Made by a program: the position numbers and the translations under genes. Shown here one piece after another: positions 21,501 to 32,231 of a DNA stretch of 64,000 nucleotides. Position 1 is the first letter of the stretch. The number at the start of each line of letters is the position of its first letter. This DNA comes from Orychophragmus violaceus. Its lineage: Eukaryota > Streptophyta > Magnoliopsida > Brassicales > Brassicaceae. A model generated the notes under the pieces. It was not told the DNA's origin. It saw only the letters and a list, made by a program, of their open reading frames with translations, and searched no databases. The stretch covers positions 1,059,001 through 1,123,000 of the forward strand of contig CM058240.1 of assembly GCA_030180135.1 (NCBI GenBank), given 5' to 3'.

Positions 21501-23432
21501 ACGCATCTAATAGTTTTTTGTATTTTTTACAATAAATTCATGTATATGTTATGACGGACTTCTTTATTTGCTTTCTGGTACACAATCTTGTCTTAGATTT
21601 TAATGTCCATGCATATATATGGATAAATATACTTCTTAAAAGGTAAATATGTAGCTCTATTTATTTATAGCTTTGCAATATACAAATCTAATAAACCACT
21701 ACATAAGTCCATCTCAATGTATTGGTTATATATAATAAACTTTTCAACCGCTAAATTCGTTTCGACTTATGGACATATATATGCACAAGATGAACAATGG
21801 TTTCTTCCTATCGAGTTTAGTGAATTATCTCATATTGAAATCAAGGCAATGCAAATAAGCTTTATATACCGTGTCAAAGTCCAAAGGGTTACATTCCCAT
21901 TCCTAAAAGATCTCAGTTCGGTTATCACCTAGGAAATGTTACAAATGAAAAACACAAGGAACAATGTATGGAACCAAATGATTGTGGAGGCTCAGTCCCT
22001 TTGGCCCATCAGACCCAATACCTCAACAAAAGAAATTAAAATGCATTGCAAAAGAGAAGGGAACAAATTATGGAAGAATAAGAAAGAGCTACTCATCAGC
22101 AATGGACACATGTACCTTGACAGTTGTCATATGCACACAAAAATCACAATTAAAGAGGGAGAAAATATATGACATGATCTGGTAGCCTAGTTTTATAATA
22201 ACTTGGGTAACTCAGTTCTACGGATCCATGAGCTCCGAGCTATATTGTAAGACGTTTACTTTCTATCTATTTTTTTCTGTCAACGGGCCTTGAGATCCAA
22301 CTAATCATGAGGCCAAAGAGAGCCATGTGAAAATCCATGTTTTCCACACAGTTGCGACTTAGTTTCGAGGGAGGTTCGAACCGGAAGATTGCTATCAACA
22401 AATTCTCAAATCTCGCCCACCACTAGACCACGCCCGTGTTACCATGGTAGCCTAGTTTTTTGTACTACTGTCACCTTTGTGTTATAATTCAAGTTCAAAT
22501 GCATGAGTGTGCGTTTGTAAGTTATTGGTGACAAGAAGAAAACAAGATTCAATCAAAGGAGTAATTCAGCATGTGTGAAAGCTACAATTTCTAGACTTCT
22601 TTGTAGTCATCCAGCACTACATTTAACCATAAAAATCAACCAGGAACCTTTTACTTAAGTATCCACTCAACAAAAATATAAACTAATAAGCTAGTTATCT
22701 AAAATATACACTTGTAACTAACCAAAATATGCAAGAAAGAAAAGTGGCACTCGCTCAAATCTAAAGATTCTTGATACATAGAATTATCCCAAATAATTTC
22801 TCAACAAATCCACCTGAGGTGAATTGAAAAGGGTCATCAAGAGGATAATGAGCTTATATTAATCTCAAATTAAACAATGTACATTGTTCTTACATAACTC
22901 TAGTACCAACACACAATTAACACAATTTGAAATCCCAATAGACAAACGTAAAGTAAAGATTACCACGTGTAGAAAAATCTCTTTAAGCGCATGCAATAAT
23001 ATTTTCACAAAAAAAAAAAAATCCTTCAAACAAACTAAAACAATAAAAAATGACAACAAAAAACAAAACTAACACCAAGATTAGCTTTGGCCACCACATT
23101 GTTTAGTCTTAAATTTGGTTAAACCTACACATCGGCTACGTATATGAATCAAAGCAGCAAGATCAGCCTTGGCAAAAAAAACCCTAGTTTCTTAGTCTCT
23201 ATTTTTCTCGATAAAATTTAACAAAAAAGAGGGGAAAATAGTGTTACCTATCACCGGAGGAGGAGCTATAGAGTTTTCCGGTGCAAGAAAATATGAGAAT
23301 AGCGACGGAAGATTCACAAAGAATTGAGAGCTGACGAGCTTTCTCTATGAGACCATTGCGTCGTTTATAAAAAGTGATTTGTTGTTTGTTCTTGTCTTCA
23401 ATTCGTTTGATCTCCAATTTTCTTCTTCCCAT
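18311..23432 (-). CDS. MAF5-like: MAF5/FLC-like MADS-box flowering repressor, gene B
   Basis: Second MIKC MADS-box gene of the cluster. Exons: 23248-23432, 21280-21337, 20795-20856, 20613-20712, 20426-20467, 20149-20199, 18311-18412; 600 nt, 199 residues, all junctions in frame. The MADS domain MGRRKLEIKRIEDKNKQQ... has Tyr at the usual Ser/Cys of TF(S)KRRNGL, and NKQQ replaces the common SSRQ. Both are unusual within the DNA-contacting part. The K-box is intact (DLTEKTRNYI, LEEQLNTALS, NDLMMELVN) and the tail is PETLLLLK. Introns are full of insertions: a SINE-like element in intron 1, hAT MITEs in introns 2 and 6, and a ~225-bp tandem array with decoy splice acceptors in intron 6. Relaxed constraint or changed DNA specificity is possible. 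Confidence 0.9.
18529..19880 (-). repeat. ~225-bp tandem array in intron 6 of gene B
   Basis: Units start with GAATTCTAGATATTTAAAAG at about 18529, 18799, 19021, 19248, 19470 and 19699 (spacing 222-270 bp). Each contains a palindrome such as GTAAGAAACTTTCTTAC or GTAAGAAATTTCTTAC. Read on the coding strand these give TTTCTTACAG|ATG, the same as the true acceptor of exon 7. Introns of A and C contain one or two related words, so the array is an expansion within B. An (AT)n run lies at 18486-18519. Confidence 0.9.
18869..18904 (-). other. Candidate alternative last exon (one of several)
   Basis: If splicing from exon 6 used the decoy acceptor at 18905-18906, reading continues in phase for 11 codons, MKAKDFDDYTI, and stops. 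That would replace the 33-residue normal tail. Equivalent short frames occur in neighbouring array units. This is a prediction from phase and sequence only. Confidence 0.3.
19903..20054. mobile_element. hAT MITE (GGGCCGGC family) in intron 6 of gene B
   Basis: 152 bp with ends CAAGGCCGGTC and GGGCCGGCCTTG (inverted). A perfect 8-bp target-site duplication TATATGTA flanks it (19895-19902, 20055-20062), as for hAT elements. No coding capacity. Confidence 0.85.
21070..21227. mobile_element. hAT MITE (GGGCCGGC family) in intron 2 of gene B
   Basis: 158 bp, starting CAGGGCCGGTCTTG and ending CTCAGGGCCGG, flanked by the 8-bp duplication CTTCTAAA (21062-21069, 21228-21235). It is the same family as the element in intron 6. 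The right inverted end seems a few bases short. Confidence 0.8.
22195..22444 (-). mobile_element. tRNA-derived SINE-like element in intron 1 of gene B
   Basis: Read on the - strand it begins GGTAACACGGGCGTGG and carries a good A box TGGTCTAGTGG and B box GGTTCGAACC about 45 bp apart. A 15-bp direct repeat TGGTAGCCTAGTTTT flanks it (22180-22194, 22445-22459). The A-rich stretch inside its 3' part suggests a composite 3' end. Confidence 0.7.
22960..22999. promoter_or_regulatory. G-box plus RY module in intron 1 of gene B
   Basis: CACGTG (22964-22969) and CATGCA (22990-22995) in the same order and spacing as in genes A and C, ~250-285 bp inside intron 1. Flanking sequence (CACATTGTTTAGTCTTAAAT further toward exon 1) is also shared. 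Confidence 0.5.
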
Positions 23433-23657
23433 GGCTTCTCTCTCCGACCAATCTTGTTACCCTAATCTGGTTCTGGTGTGTGTTCTGTGAACTGGCCGGA
23501 GACACTGAACGTTTTTGCTTTATTTTTTTCATTATTATTCCTTTTTTTGTCTACCATTATTATTCCCTTTGTTTATGTTGTTTTGACATTTTGTTTTATT
23601 AGCGAGTGGGAGAAGATACGAAAAAAATGTTAAACGATGCGTTTTAGAATAGTTTAG

Positions 23658-23695
23658 ACACGTATATTAACGCATGTCGAGTGTCCTAACAGCGC
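23658..23695. promoter_or_regulatory. Conserved MAF upstream motif, gene B
   Basis: ACACGTATATTAACGCATGT then CGAGTGTCC, 226 bp upstream of the ATG, matches the motifs of C and A. Function unknown; likely a promoter element or first-exon leader. Confidence 0.45.
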
Positions 23696-23699
23696 TTCC

Positions 23700-24499
23700 T
23701 CTTTGTAAATATCTTCTCTAATAATGACAAAAACTCAATGTGTGTTTTTTGTTTTGTTAAGGTCAATATGTTGAAACTTATCGCTTATGTGGTCTTTCTT
23801 AAATTTTGAATTGGATATAATAATGAGTAAATCCAAAAACAAGTGAGGGTTTTGGATTTGTACTTGCGTCCGTATATATCTCTTACAGTTGGATTAATAA
23901 CTACCTTTCGGGTTGACTATAGCGCACCAGCTCGTCAAAACGATCGACCATCCATCTCTTGGTTCGGACAGTGCACGGAGAGATGACCTATAAGCCCATT
24001 TTGGTTGGGCTAAAGTATGACAGTTGGATCTGTAATAAGTAAAATAGGCCCCAATAAAAGTCTTTGTATTATGTTTGTAAAGGTAAATATTTATTTAGAA
24101 AAAAAAAACTGTTATGGAATATCGTTTCTAAAAAAAATGTATCGGCAAAAAATAATAATTTCTTATTAAATTATAGTTCAAAAATATTTTTTTGTATTTT
24201 TTATTTGATAATTTTATAATTGATAAAAAATTTACGGAATCACATTTATAAATATAATTTCGTGATTTCATAACTTATCAACCAAAATCATACATACACA
24301 AACATAATGTATACTGAGGGATTACATGTGGCTTTACTTGCAATGTCGGGTGCCGACACAACCGAGGATGCACTACTTGTCTTTATCAACACAAACCATT
24401 TGGCATGAGTGGTAACATTTACGATAATAATAAAACACCACATGACTCATTTCCCATCGCCGGTAATGAAATCATCATTAATGCCATCATCAACAACAT
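23700..24499. other. Upstream region of gene B, no gene
   Basis: AT-rich flank between the promoter of gene B and the LINE insertion. Nothing coding is seen. The right copy has an extra ~10 bases near 48020. Confidence 0.5.
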
Positions 24500-24518
24500 A
24501 GGTTTTTACAAGAAAACA

Positions 24519-26372
24519 CAGAGTTGGCGGGTTTCTTTCGAAGTAGAAGAGGTTTAAGACAAGGTTGCTCCCTATCTCCGTACTTATTTGTAATATGCAT
24601 GAATGTTATCTCTAAACGTCTTGATCAAGAAGCATTGGCGAGAAGAATAGGATACCATCCTAAATGTAGAAACATCAGGTTAACACATTTGTGTTTTGCT
24701 GATGATCTTATGATCTTCACTGATGGTACTTTACGGTCATTGGAAGGGGGTTTAAACGTCTTTGAAGTTTATGGCAGACACTCTGGTTTGAAGATAAGCA
24801 TGGAGAAATCAACCATTTTCATGTCAGGAGTGAAGCAAACTCAGAAACAGGATATCTTGGATAAGTTCAGCTTTGAGATTGGTTCGCTTCCAGTACGCTA
24901 CTTAGGACTACCCTTCTGACTAAGGGAATGTCCCATTCTGATTATAATCCCCTGCTAGAGAGAATCAGGTTGCAAATTAGCTCTTGGAGAGGAAGATTTC
25001 TATCTTTCGCAGGTAGATTACAATTGGTGAAATCAGTCATATGCAGCTTAACAAACTTTTGGATTAGCGCATTCAGACTTCCAAAAGCTTGTATAGTCGA
25101 GGTGGAGAAACTATGCACAGCTTTTCTATGGTCAGGCCCGGAGTTAAATCCCAGAAAAGCAAAAGTAGCGTGGTCAGAAATGTGTAAACCAAAAGATGAG
25201 GGAGGATTGGGATTAAAGTCTTTGGAAGAAGCGAATAAAGTCTGTACTCTCAAGCTAATATGGCGGCTTAACACAGTCCCATCTCTATGGGTTCTTTGGA
25301 TCAACACAAACTACCTAAAGAAGAAATCCTTTTGGGGCATCCAAGAAAACGCTACAACTGGCTCTTGGATCTGGAAAAAAATGTTGAAGTATCGTTCTGT
25401 TGCTAAACGGTTCTACAAGAAAACAGTAGGAAAAGGCGACAAAACCTCATTTTGGTTTGATAATTGGTGTGAGATGGGACCCTTGTTTGATCTTTTTGGT
25501 GCTCGAGGTTGTATTGATTTAGGTATCCCTCTTGAAGCAAATGTGGAGGAGGCACTCAAAAAACCAAGGAAACGTAGGTAGCGATATCCAGCTTTAATGC
25601 AGGTAGATGACATCATTCTGAAGCTAAGGGATGGTTACCGAGAAGAAACAGAGGATGTGCCGTTATGGCGATATAAAGGAGACATATTCAAATCATCTTT
25701 CAGCTCCCATGATACTTGGAATCTCATACGAGAAGTTGATCAGAAGTGTGACTGGGCTAAAGGAGTTTGGTTTAGTAAAGCCACACCAAAATATGCTTTC
25801 ATTACTTGGTTGGCGATGAAAAACCGGCTGGCAACTGGTGCCCGGATGCTGCATTGGAGTTCAACAGCCAACTCAACTTGTGTTCTCTGCTCCAACACTT
25901 TAGAAACCAGAGATCATCTCTTCTTCAATTGGAGTTATACGAAGCAGATTTAGAGAGAGCTAATGCTTGGAGTTCTCGGGACTAGATACACATGGGACTG
26001 GATGGAAGTAGTGTTGCTCCTAACAGAGACATGAATGAGCAGCTTGCAGTTATTCATTCTTCGGTATGTTCTTCAAGTTTGTATACACACTATATGGAGG
26101 GAGAGGAACAAGAGAAGACATGGAGAGAATGGTATATCGGCAACAAGGCTATGCAAGCTAATATTGATAAGATGATAAGAAACAAGTTCAGTGTCCTAAA
26201 GGACAAGGCGAACAAGAGATATGAAAAGGCTCTGATTTTTTGGTTTTCAACAAGACAAAACTAATTTAGCTTGTCTCTATAGATTCTTTACTTTAACACA
26301 ATAAAACCAATAAACACTCTGATGTAAAAAGTTTTTTTTGGAATATAATTTTATATATTTTCAACAAAAAAA
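24519..26372 (+). mobile_element. 5'-truncated, decayed LINE (L1-type)
   Basis: 1854 bp flanked by a perfect 19-bp duplication AGGTTTTTACAAGAAAACA (24500-24518, 26373-26391), with a short A-run at its 3' end. It encodes the later part of a reverse transcriptase: GLRQGCSLSPYLFVICMN, the catalytic block CFADDLMIF (24524-24919), the thumb region (24928-25581, SWRGRFLSFAGRLQLVKSV) and a zf-RVT segment CVLCSNTLETRDHLFF (25597-25953). A 1-nt deletion near 24913 shifts the frame, and stop codons at 25579-25581 and 25951-25953 break it further. It has no endonuclease domain and cannot be autonomous. It sits ~1.1 kb upstream of gene B. Confidence 0.93.
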
Positions 26373-26494
26373 AGGTTTTTACAAGAAAACATTTTTGTTT
26401 AATGTATGATGTTACTTAAAATGAAGAAAAAACTGAAGAAGCAAGCAACAAGGACCATATAAATATCTATGGAGAATCGTACTACAAGACTATT

Positions 26495-26791
26495 GGTGCA
26501 AATGGCAAAACATGAATGGAATAAATAGAATTAATATTAGTGGAATTGTTTTAATGGAATTAGAGAATGTTACGCTGGATTTTTCCTCTAGGAGAGGAAC
26601 AAATTTTAGGGTGCAAATGGTGGTACATCAGAGGAATAGGTAAAATTAATGGAATAAGTATTAGTAGAACATGAAGTAGTGGAATGATAGCAGTTAGGAG
26701 GAATAAGATAAATCAGAAGAATAATTTTAAAAACTAAATCATAAAAATAAATGGTAACATGTTAGATGAATAGAGTGGAAACAAAAAATTA

Positions 26792-26854
<63 letters not shown>

Positions 26855-27405
26855 AACAAGTGTTTAAACGTCAAGTTTTAGAAACACATTTCGCTATGTT
26901 GTTGTATAGGTTGTGCTTATGATACACGCATATATACATATTTTTGACATCTGATTAATATATAAATAAAACATTAATTGGACATAGTTAAAACATGATG
27001 ATTGATGAAGAAAGTTGCATAACTCTTGTTTTGATATTTGGACAGTGATGAGTGATGAAAGCTCAAAAAAATAGACTGAACACAGTCCAACGAAGCGATC
27101 ATATCATTGCTATAGTTTCAATATAAAACCAACACAATCCCAAAACATGCATTACTTAATTTTAATTATATTAAATATTAAATAAAAAAATAGTAAATTA
27201 AAAAGTTGTTACGCTTGGCAATTCCTCTTCTCTATAGGAGAGGACTAAAATCTCAGTAGAACTTGGATTTTTTCCTCTCATTATATGGATCCCATTATTT
27301 CCACTAAAAAATCAAAAAACATCAAATGGAGTTATTTTAGAGAATTAAGTGGAATACCCAATTCCACTGGTTTTTATTCCTCTAATAAGCTTACCATTTG
27401 CATCC
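26495..27405. mobile_element. Non-autonomous DNA transposon with GCAAATGG ends
   Basis: The ends are inverted: GGTGCAAATGGCAA on the left and, reverse-complemented, GGATGCAAATGGTAA on the right. Inside are repeated GGAATAA/GTGGAAT words, TCCTCT...AGAGGA hairpins and a long (AT)n tract (26798-26851; shorter in the right copy). The target-site duplication may be only TA. The superfamily is not settled (PIF/Harbinger-like or similar). Confidence 0.55.
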
Positions 27406-27463
27406 TTAGTGAACTCTACATTTTTCCACTCAAAAAGTAGATCCCATAATATTCCACTAAAAC

Positions 27464-28044
27464 CATTGTTCAAAAACGCGGACGATTTGACCGATTCCTC
27501 GGCGTGTAGGCGGTCCTCGGCTCAGTACCGCCGCGACTGGGCCCTGATCGGAAAGAAAATTGGAATCCTCGAATTGTTTTTTTTTTTCAATTTCGAGTTA
27601 CAAATCATCACTTATTTGATAGATCTATGTATTTGATGATGAATATCATTTGAAACAAGTAAAAACGATGAAAAATAGAGATGAAATGAGTGAAAACGGC
27701 GTCTAGGGTTATCAGATCTATTTTTCCAGAGGTTGAAGACAAAGGGCAATTATGTCTTTTTCATCTCTTTAACGAAAAAAATAAATAAAAAAGCGCTCTT
27801 GCAAGGTACAAGATTCGAACCGCGCACATATTCGTATAATGAGGACTCATTTACCACCAGAAAACACGCTACTTCTGTAGTTTATTTGCAATGTAAATGT
27901 ATATATATATACTAAATATCCGATATATTTAAATATAATCCAAAATTCCGCTCCGCGTAAATTCCGATTAATCCCCGATTTTTTCATTCGGCGCTAGGCG
28001 TAGCCCGACCGCCCGACTAGCGCCTAACGCGTATTCGAACATTG
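27464..28044. mobile_element. hAT-like MITE with 8-bp target-site duplication
   Basis: 581 bp; left end CATTGTTCAAAAACGCGG, right end reverse-complemented CAATGTTCGAATACGCGT. A perfect 8-bp duplication ACTAAAAC flanks it (27456-27463, 28045-28052). The ends are GC-rich (CGGCGCTAGGCG region) and the middle AT-rich. No transposase is encoded. Confidence 0.8.
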
Positions 28045-28620
28045 ACTAAAACTAATATAAAATATTAAATAGATGATTATTAAAGGAATTCAGCATAACA
28101 AGCTATGTTGTTGAAGTTCATTCGTGTATATTAAATTCATATTTCTTTTTACTGCAACGGAAAACTGGGATGATCAACATAGTTTACGGTCTGGTTAATT
28201 TTTCTCGATTTTTGTTATTTTTATTGAAATTAAAACCAAAAGGTATTTGTTAATAATCTGGGTGATCTTTTTGGGTTTAGTGTTAAGATTAATAAACTGG
28301 GGTACGGTTTGTTTTAACTCAAGATGATGGTATTACGATTTAGTTCGATTTTTGGTTTAGTTTTGGTTAACAAAGATAATGCATTGAGCTGCACAGATTG
28401 TGTGTCGACCATCGACGAGTGTAGAAAACAACACGCTACAAATTATAAAGTAATGGCCGAGATATCTAATAAATGAGCCTAATATGAACTAAAAATGACA
28501 GATAAGATAAGTATCTACCGGTTGTTCCTAAAAAACATGACTTATCTGATGATATCTTCTTATCTATATCCCTAAAAATAAATTCAAAATGAACAGGTAA
28601 ACTCGTTACTAAGGAAATGC
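28045..28620. other. Intergenic flank, no gene
   Basis: AT-rich sequence between the hAT-like MITE and the 3'-flank block of the truncated gene C. No exon is recognised. Confidence 0.5.
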
Positions 28621-28720
28621 TTAAACTCTGCCACGAAAGTGAAATAGCATACAGCAATTAAATAACAAAAGGAAAAATACATTTTGGCTTTTTAATTAGG
28701 GTTCTTCACGCTGAAGAAAT
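28621..28720. promoter_or_regulatory. Conserved 3'-flank block of the gene C fragment
   Basis: CTCTGCCACGAAAGTGAAAT, AGCAATTAAATAAC and TTAGGGTTCTTCACGCTGAA match the blocks of genes A and B. It begins ~285 bp beyond the stop codon. If this is an antisense promoter, transcripts would now read through the orphan exon into the TPP fragment. Confidence 0.42.
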
Positions 28721-29004
28721 CAGGATTTTTTTTTTTTATAAACTCACTAATTCCTACTTTAAGACAAGAACACACAAAACATACTCCGAAGGTAACAACA
28801 AAGATTCATATTTCATAATAGTTTTAATGCTTCCTTGGATGGGTTTTTTCTTCATCCATATTAGGTGAAGAAGAGGATGTTTAAGATATATGTATAAGAT
28901 ACAAGTTGACAAAAAAATGTATATGATACAAATATGATTTATTTTTTACTTTTTTTTTTCCGTAAATCAGGATATGGTGAAACATCAGCCGTTGATGATG
29001 ATTA

Positions 29005-29103
29005 TTACTTTAGAAGCGGGAGGGTCTCCGGTGCGCTGTTGCCGGAGCTATGTTCCGATGACATTACTCCATCCTCTGTTTCCGGAAACCTCTTCATCTC
29101 CAT
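29005..29103 (-). pseudogene. MAF5-like: Orphan last exon of MAF gene C
   Basis: The exon encodes MEMKRFPETEDGVMSSEH...PETLPLLK and a stop, identical to exon 7 of the complete gene C (53214-53312). No exons 1-6 lie upstream on this strand: about 255 bp into intron 6 the sequence switches to TPP intron 3. It is the left remnant created by the tandem duplication and cannot make a MADS protein. Confidence 0.93.
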
Positions 29104-29356
29104 CTGTAAGAAACTTTCTTAAATTTATACTTTTCTACACATACTAAGTACTAACTAACAAGAAATCTAGGTTTACTTCATCAAAAAAGAAATCTAGGTT
29201 AAAAAAAAGCGGTTTTCACTCCAAAATTGTGTAGCTTTGATCCATCAAAGTCCTCAACTTTCATAGTAAGAAACTTTCTTACACTTATTTTAACACATAC
29301 TAAACATTAGCAAGAAATATAGACCTTATTTTTGGGTTAAAATGCGAAATTTGAAT

Positions 29357-29365
29357 TATAGAAAA
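29357..29365. other. Breakpoint of the 24-kb tandem duplication
   Basis: Left of this point the sequence equals gene C intron 6 (ATGCGAAATTTGAATT, as at 53551-53566). Right of it the sequence equals TPP intron 3 (GAAAAATATTTTTGCAGG, as at about 5749). The original TPP reads ATAAGAAAA and the junction reads ATAGAAAA. Overlap is at most a few AT-rich bases, so joining through little or no homology is likely. Confidence 0.88.
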
Positions 29366-29377
29366 ATATTTTTGCAG

Positions 29378-31429
29378 GTTTATAGCTTTGTGAAGTTAGC
29401 AGAATTGTATTATGCTGGAAGCCATGGAATGGATATTAAAGGTCCAACAAAAGGTTTTTCTAGATACAATAAGGTATACAAGATTATAAAACAAGTGATA
29501 TACAAAATTTCAATACCAATATTTCTTTCTATTTTTTATGTTTTGATCATTTTTTAATCAAATTTTACTTTGTTTCTTAGGATAAACCATCTGTTCTTTA
29601 TCAACCAGCTGGCGACTTTCTTCCCATGATCGATGAGGTAAAATAATTTTTTTTTGTTCATCTCTCTGTATGTATATGATTGAGTATTTATTTTTGAAAA
29701 TATTTTTTTATAGGTTTTCAAACAATTAGTGGAGAAAACCAAATCAACACCAGGAGCCAAAGTGGAGAACAACAAGTTCTGTCTTTCTGTGCACTTCCGT
29801 TGCGTCGATGAGAAGGTAAAAAATATTTACTGTATAATTTATAAAAGTCATCGAATTATGTAAAATTTTTAAAGCAAATGACTTACAATTTTCTTTGAAA
29901 AAAATATATTCAGAAATGGAGTGAACTGGCTTTAAAAGTTCGGTCGGTGGTAAATAACTATCCGACATTAAAACTGTCCCAAGGTCGGAAGGTATGAAGA
30001 TTCATCTTCTCGTTAGTGAATTAATTATTCTAAGTTTTTTTGTTGCAATAAAATTAATATATGTTAAAAAAAATTTGTCATTAAACAGGTTTTTGAAATC
30101 CGACCTATGATTAAATGGGACAAAGGCAAGGCCCTTGAGTTTTTGTTAGAGTCACTTGGTGAGATGTCTTTCCTTTCTTGTTTGATTTAATTTTATATTT
30201 AAAAGCACAAAAAAGTTTTCTAAAAGTTTTCATACTTTTTTTGCTTCCTGTTTTTGACACATCTCATTGCAACAAAAAAAACGTATATTATATTTAGCAC
30301 AAAAATAAAAAATTTAATCAACAATAACACGGCTCTTGAATGTGTCTTTTTGGAATTAAAATAACCAAATCTAAATTTAATACTCTGGCTGTTGCAGGAT
30401 TTGAGAACTCAAACGATGTATTTCCGATTTACATTGGTGATGATCGAACCGATGAAGATGCTTTTAAGGTATACAAATTCATATTTAACATTTTCAATTC
30501 ATAAAATAATATATTATTCAAACATATTTATGAACTTGCAATAATTATTTGGATAAATTCAAACCAATTTTTTTAATAATTGTGTATACAATTAATTTCA
30601 TATTTTTTTGGATGAATGTTAAATTATATTCAAACCGAAAAAAATAAACGTTTTTACATCAAGGATGCATGCTTTTTACATAAGAAATGGTTTCAGTACA
30701 GAAGCATCATTCAATGAGAGAAGCTTGTTGCTTTACGTTTGGGGTCTTGATGCAAACCAACTTTGGATTCCATCGTTGTATTGGTAGTCTCCAAGTAACT
30801 GAATCGAGCTTGAATCGATTGCGCATTTCTTTATCAATTAGCTTGATCATTGTTTTCGTGGGTATTGGGATTGATCCATGCCTTCTTTGATTTCGCTCTT
30901 TCCACACCATGTATATCGTCAGTTGGATAAGGTACATGACTGTGAAAGTCTTCAATCTGCTTCCCAAAGATTTTGCCATTAGGAGAACTAGATCATTCCA
31001 ATTTGATGAGAACTCGTGTACTAAAATTCCTTTTGCCACGTTTGTCCAGATCGTTTTGGTGTAGGGGCATGAGAAAAAGAGATGATCTCTTGTTTCAACA
31101 GGATCTCTGCAAAAAACACACACTTTGGATTTCATATTACTAATTGTGTTTTGTTTCCGTTTTAATTTGTGACCTAAAATAGCTGCTTCAGGAGAGAGAA
31201 CAAGGCTTTGGTATTCTTGTCTCCAAATTCCCCAAAGACACCAATGCGTCGTATTCTTTGCAAGACCCACCTGAGGCAAGTACATAGACAATTATACGAA
31301 CAAGTTTTAAAAATATATTTATGCGTATATGTATACAAGTAATGTTACGCAATTATAATGATATTGTTCTGCCAAATTTTACAGGTGATGGATTTCTTGC
31401 GACGGTTGGTGGATTGGAAACAAATTTAG
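29378..31429 (+). pseudogene. TPPJ: 5'-truncated trehalose-6-phosphate phosphatase copy
   Basis: Only exons 4-11 are present: 29378-29473, 29581-29637, 29714-29815, 29914-29991, 30089-30158, 30398-30468, 31183-31275, 31385-31429. Exons 1-3, with the start codon and catalytic motif DYDGT, are missing, so no phosphatase can be made. Changes against the intact copy include Thr to Met in exon 5 (LPMIDE), Gly to Glu in exon 10 (QEREQGF) and a TAG two codons before the normal stop. The GC donor of intron 10 and the LINE fragment in intron 9 are kept. Splice sites remain intact, so a read-through transcript could still be spliced. Confidence 0.92.
30610..31140 (-). mobile_element. LINE fragment in the truncated TPP copy
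   Basis: Duplicate of the fragment at 7001-7520, with the same zf-RVT motif CVFCRDPVETRDHLFF and a shorter T-run (30603-30609). About ten base differences from the left copy are visible. A small insertion, CTTGAATCGA, near 30808 lengthens the right copy. Confidence 0.7.
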
Positions 31430-31914
31430 CAATGAACGTGAAGGGGGCAATGGAGTAGTTATAGTATAAAATAATCATTACCATAGGTCCATTAGTCCAT
31501 ATATATAAATATTTATAGATGATATGTATATCCCTAACCCATAAGATATATGAGGGCAAATTCTTAATGTGCCCTTATATAGAGGTTGATATATTTTTCT
31601 TTCTTTTATAGCCTTCTAACCCTGTTTCTATAAGGCATTTGTATGGGAAGGGGGTATACCTTTTGTAAAATTCTAATGAAAATATGTATTACTTTATGCT
31701 GTAATCATATTTTCTCTCCTATATGGATGTTTTTTTGTCTTCGCGAGTTACCTGTAAAATGTAATATTTTGAACAAAAAATGGTTCATTCTAAATGTTTA
31801 GAATCATTCTTTAAAATCCTACATCTAAATAATGAAAAATATAGATTTTGTAAACTGCAAATAAAATCCTAAAATAACATTCACTTTTAACTACATCTAG
31901 TAAAATACAACTTA

Positions 31915-32231
31915 CTCTAGTAGAAATTATTTTTAGTCATGAATCGATAACATGTTTTTCGTGACTAACCATTAAATAACTACGAAATTTTTTATATAAT
32001 CATGAAAAATTAGACATGACCCTATAACTACACAATAACCACAATATTTTTTGTGATTATAGCTTTTGTAGCTAGTTTTTCTTTGGCTATTTGAATTTTT
32101 GTGACTATATCTATTTTTCGTAGCTTTTTAAAAAAATCTGTAACCGATTCATTGATATATGAATAATTTCTACTATTGTTTTTTGGAATAAAACACACAT
32201 TTCTTAATTCCAAGTAATACTTCTTGTAGTA
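31915..32231. mobile_element. CACTA-like MITE, right copy
   Basis: Same 317-bp element as at 8269-8585. Its left terminus reads CTCTAG instead of CACTAG, and the inner inverted repeat has one change (TAGTCATGAA), so it is decaying. Confidence 0.48.

Larger units (their letters stand above)
5747..29356. repeat. Left unit of the ~24-kb tandem segmental duplication
   Basis: This is the partner of 29361-53567. It begins inside TPP intron 3 and ends inside MAF gene C intron 6. Both breakpoints lie in introns of different genes. It carries the intact TPP 3' half and genes A and B. Confidence 0.93.

Noticed and set aside
22385..22430. A tRNA gene, from the TGGTCTAGTGG and GGTTCGAACC boxes
   Set aside because: No acceptor stem or cloverleaf fits, and the element has SINE-like borders with target-site duplications.
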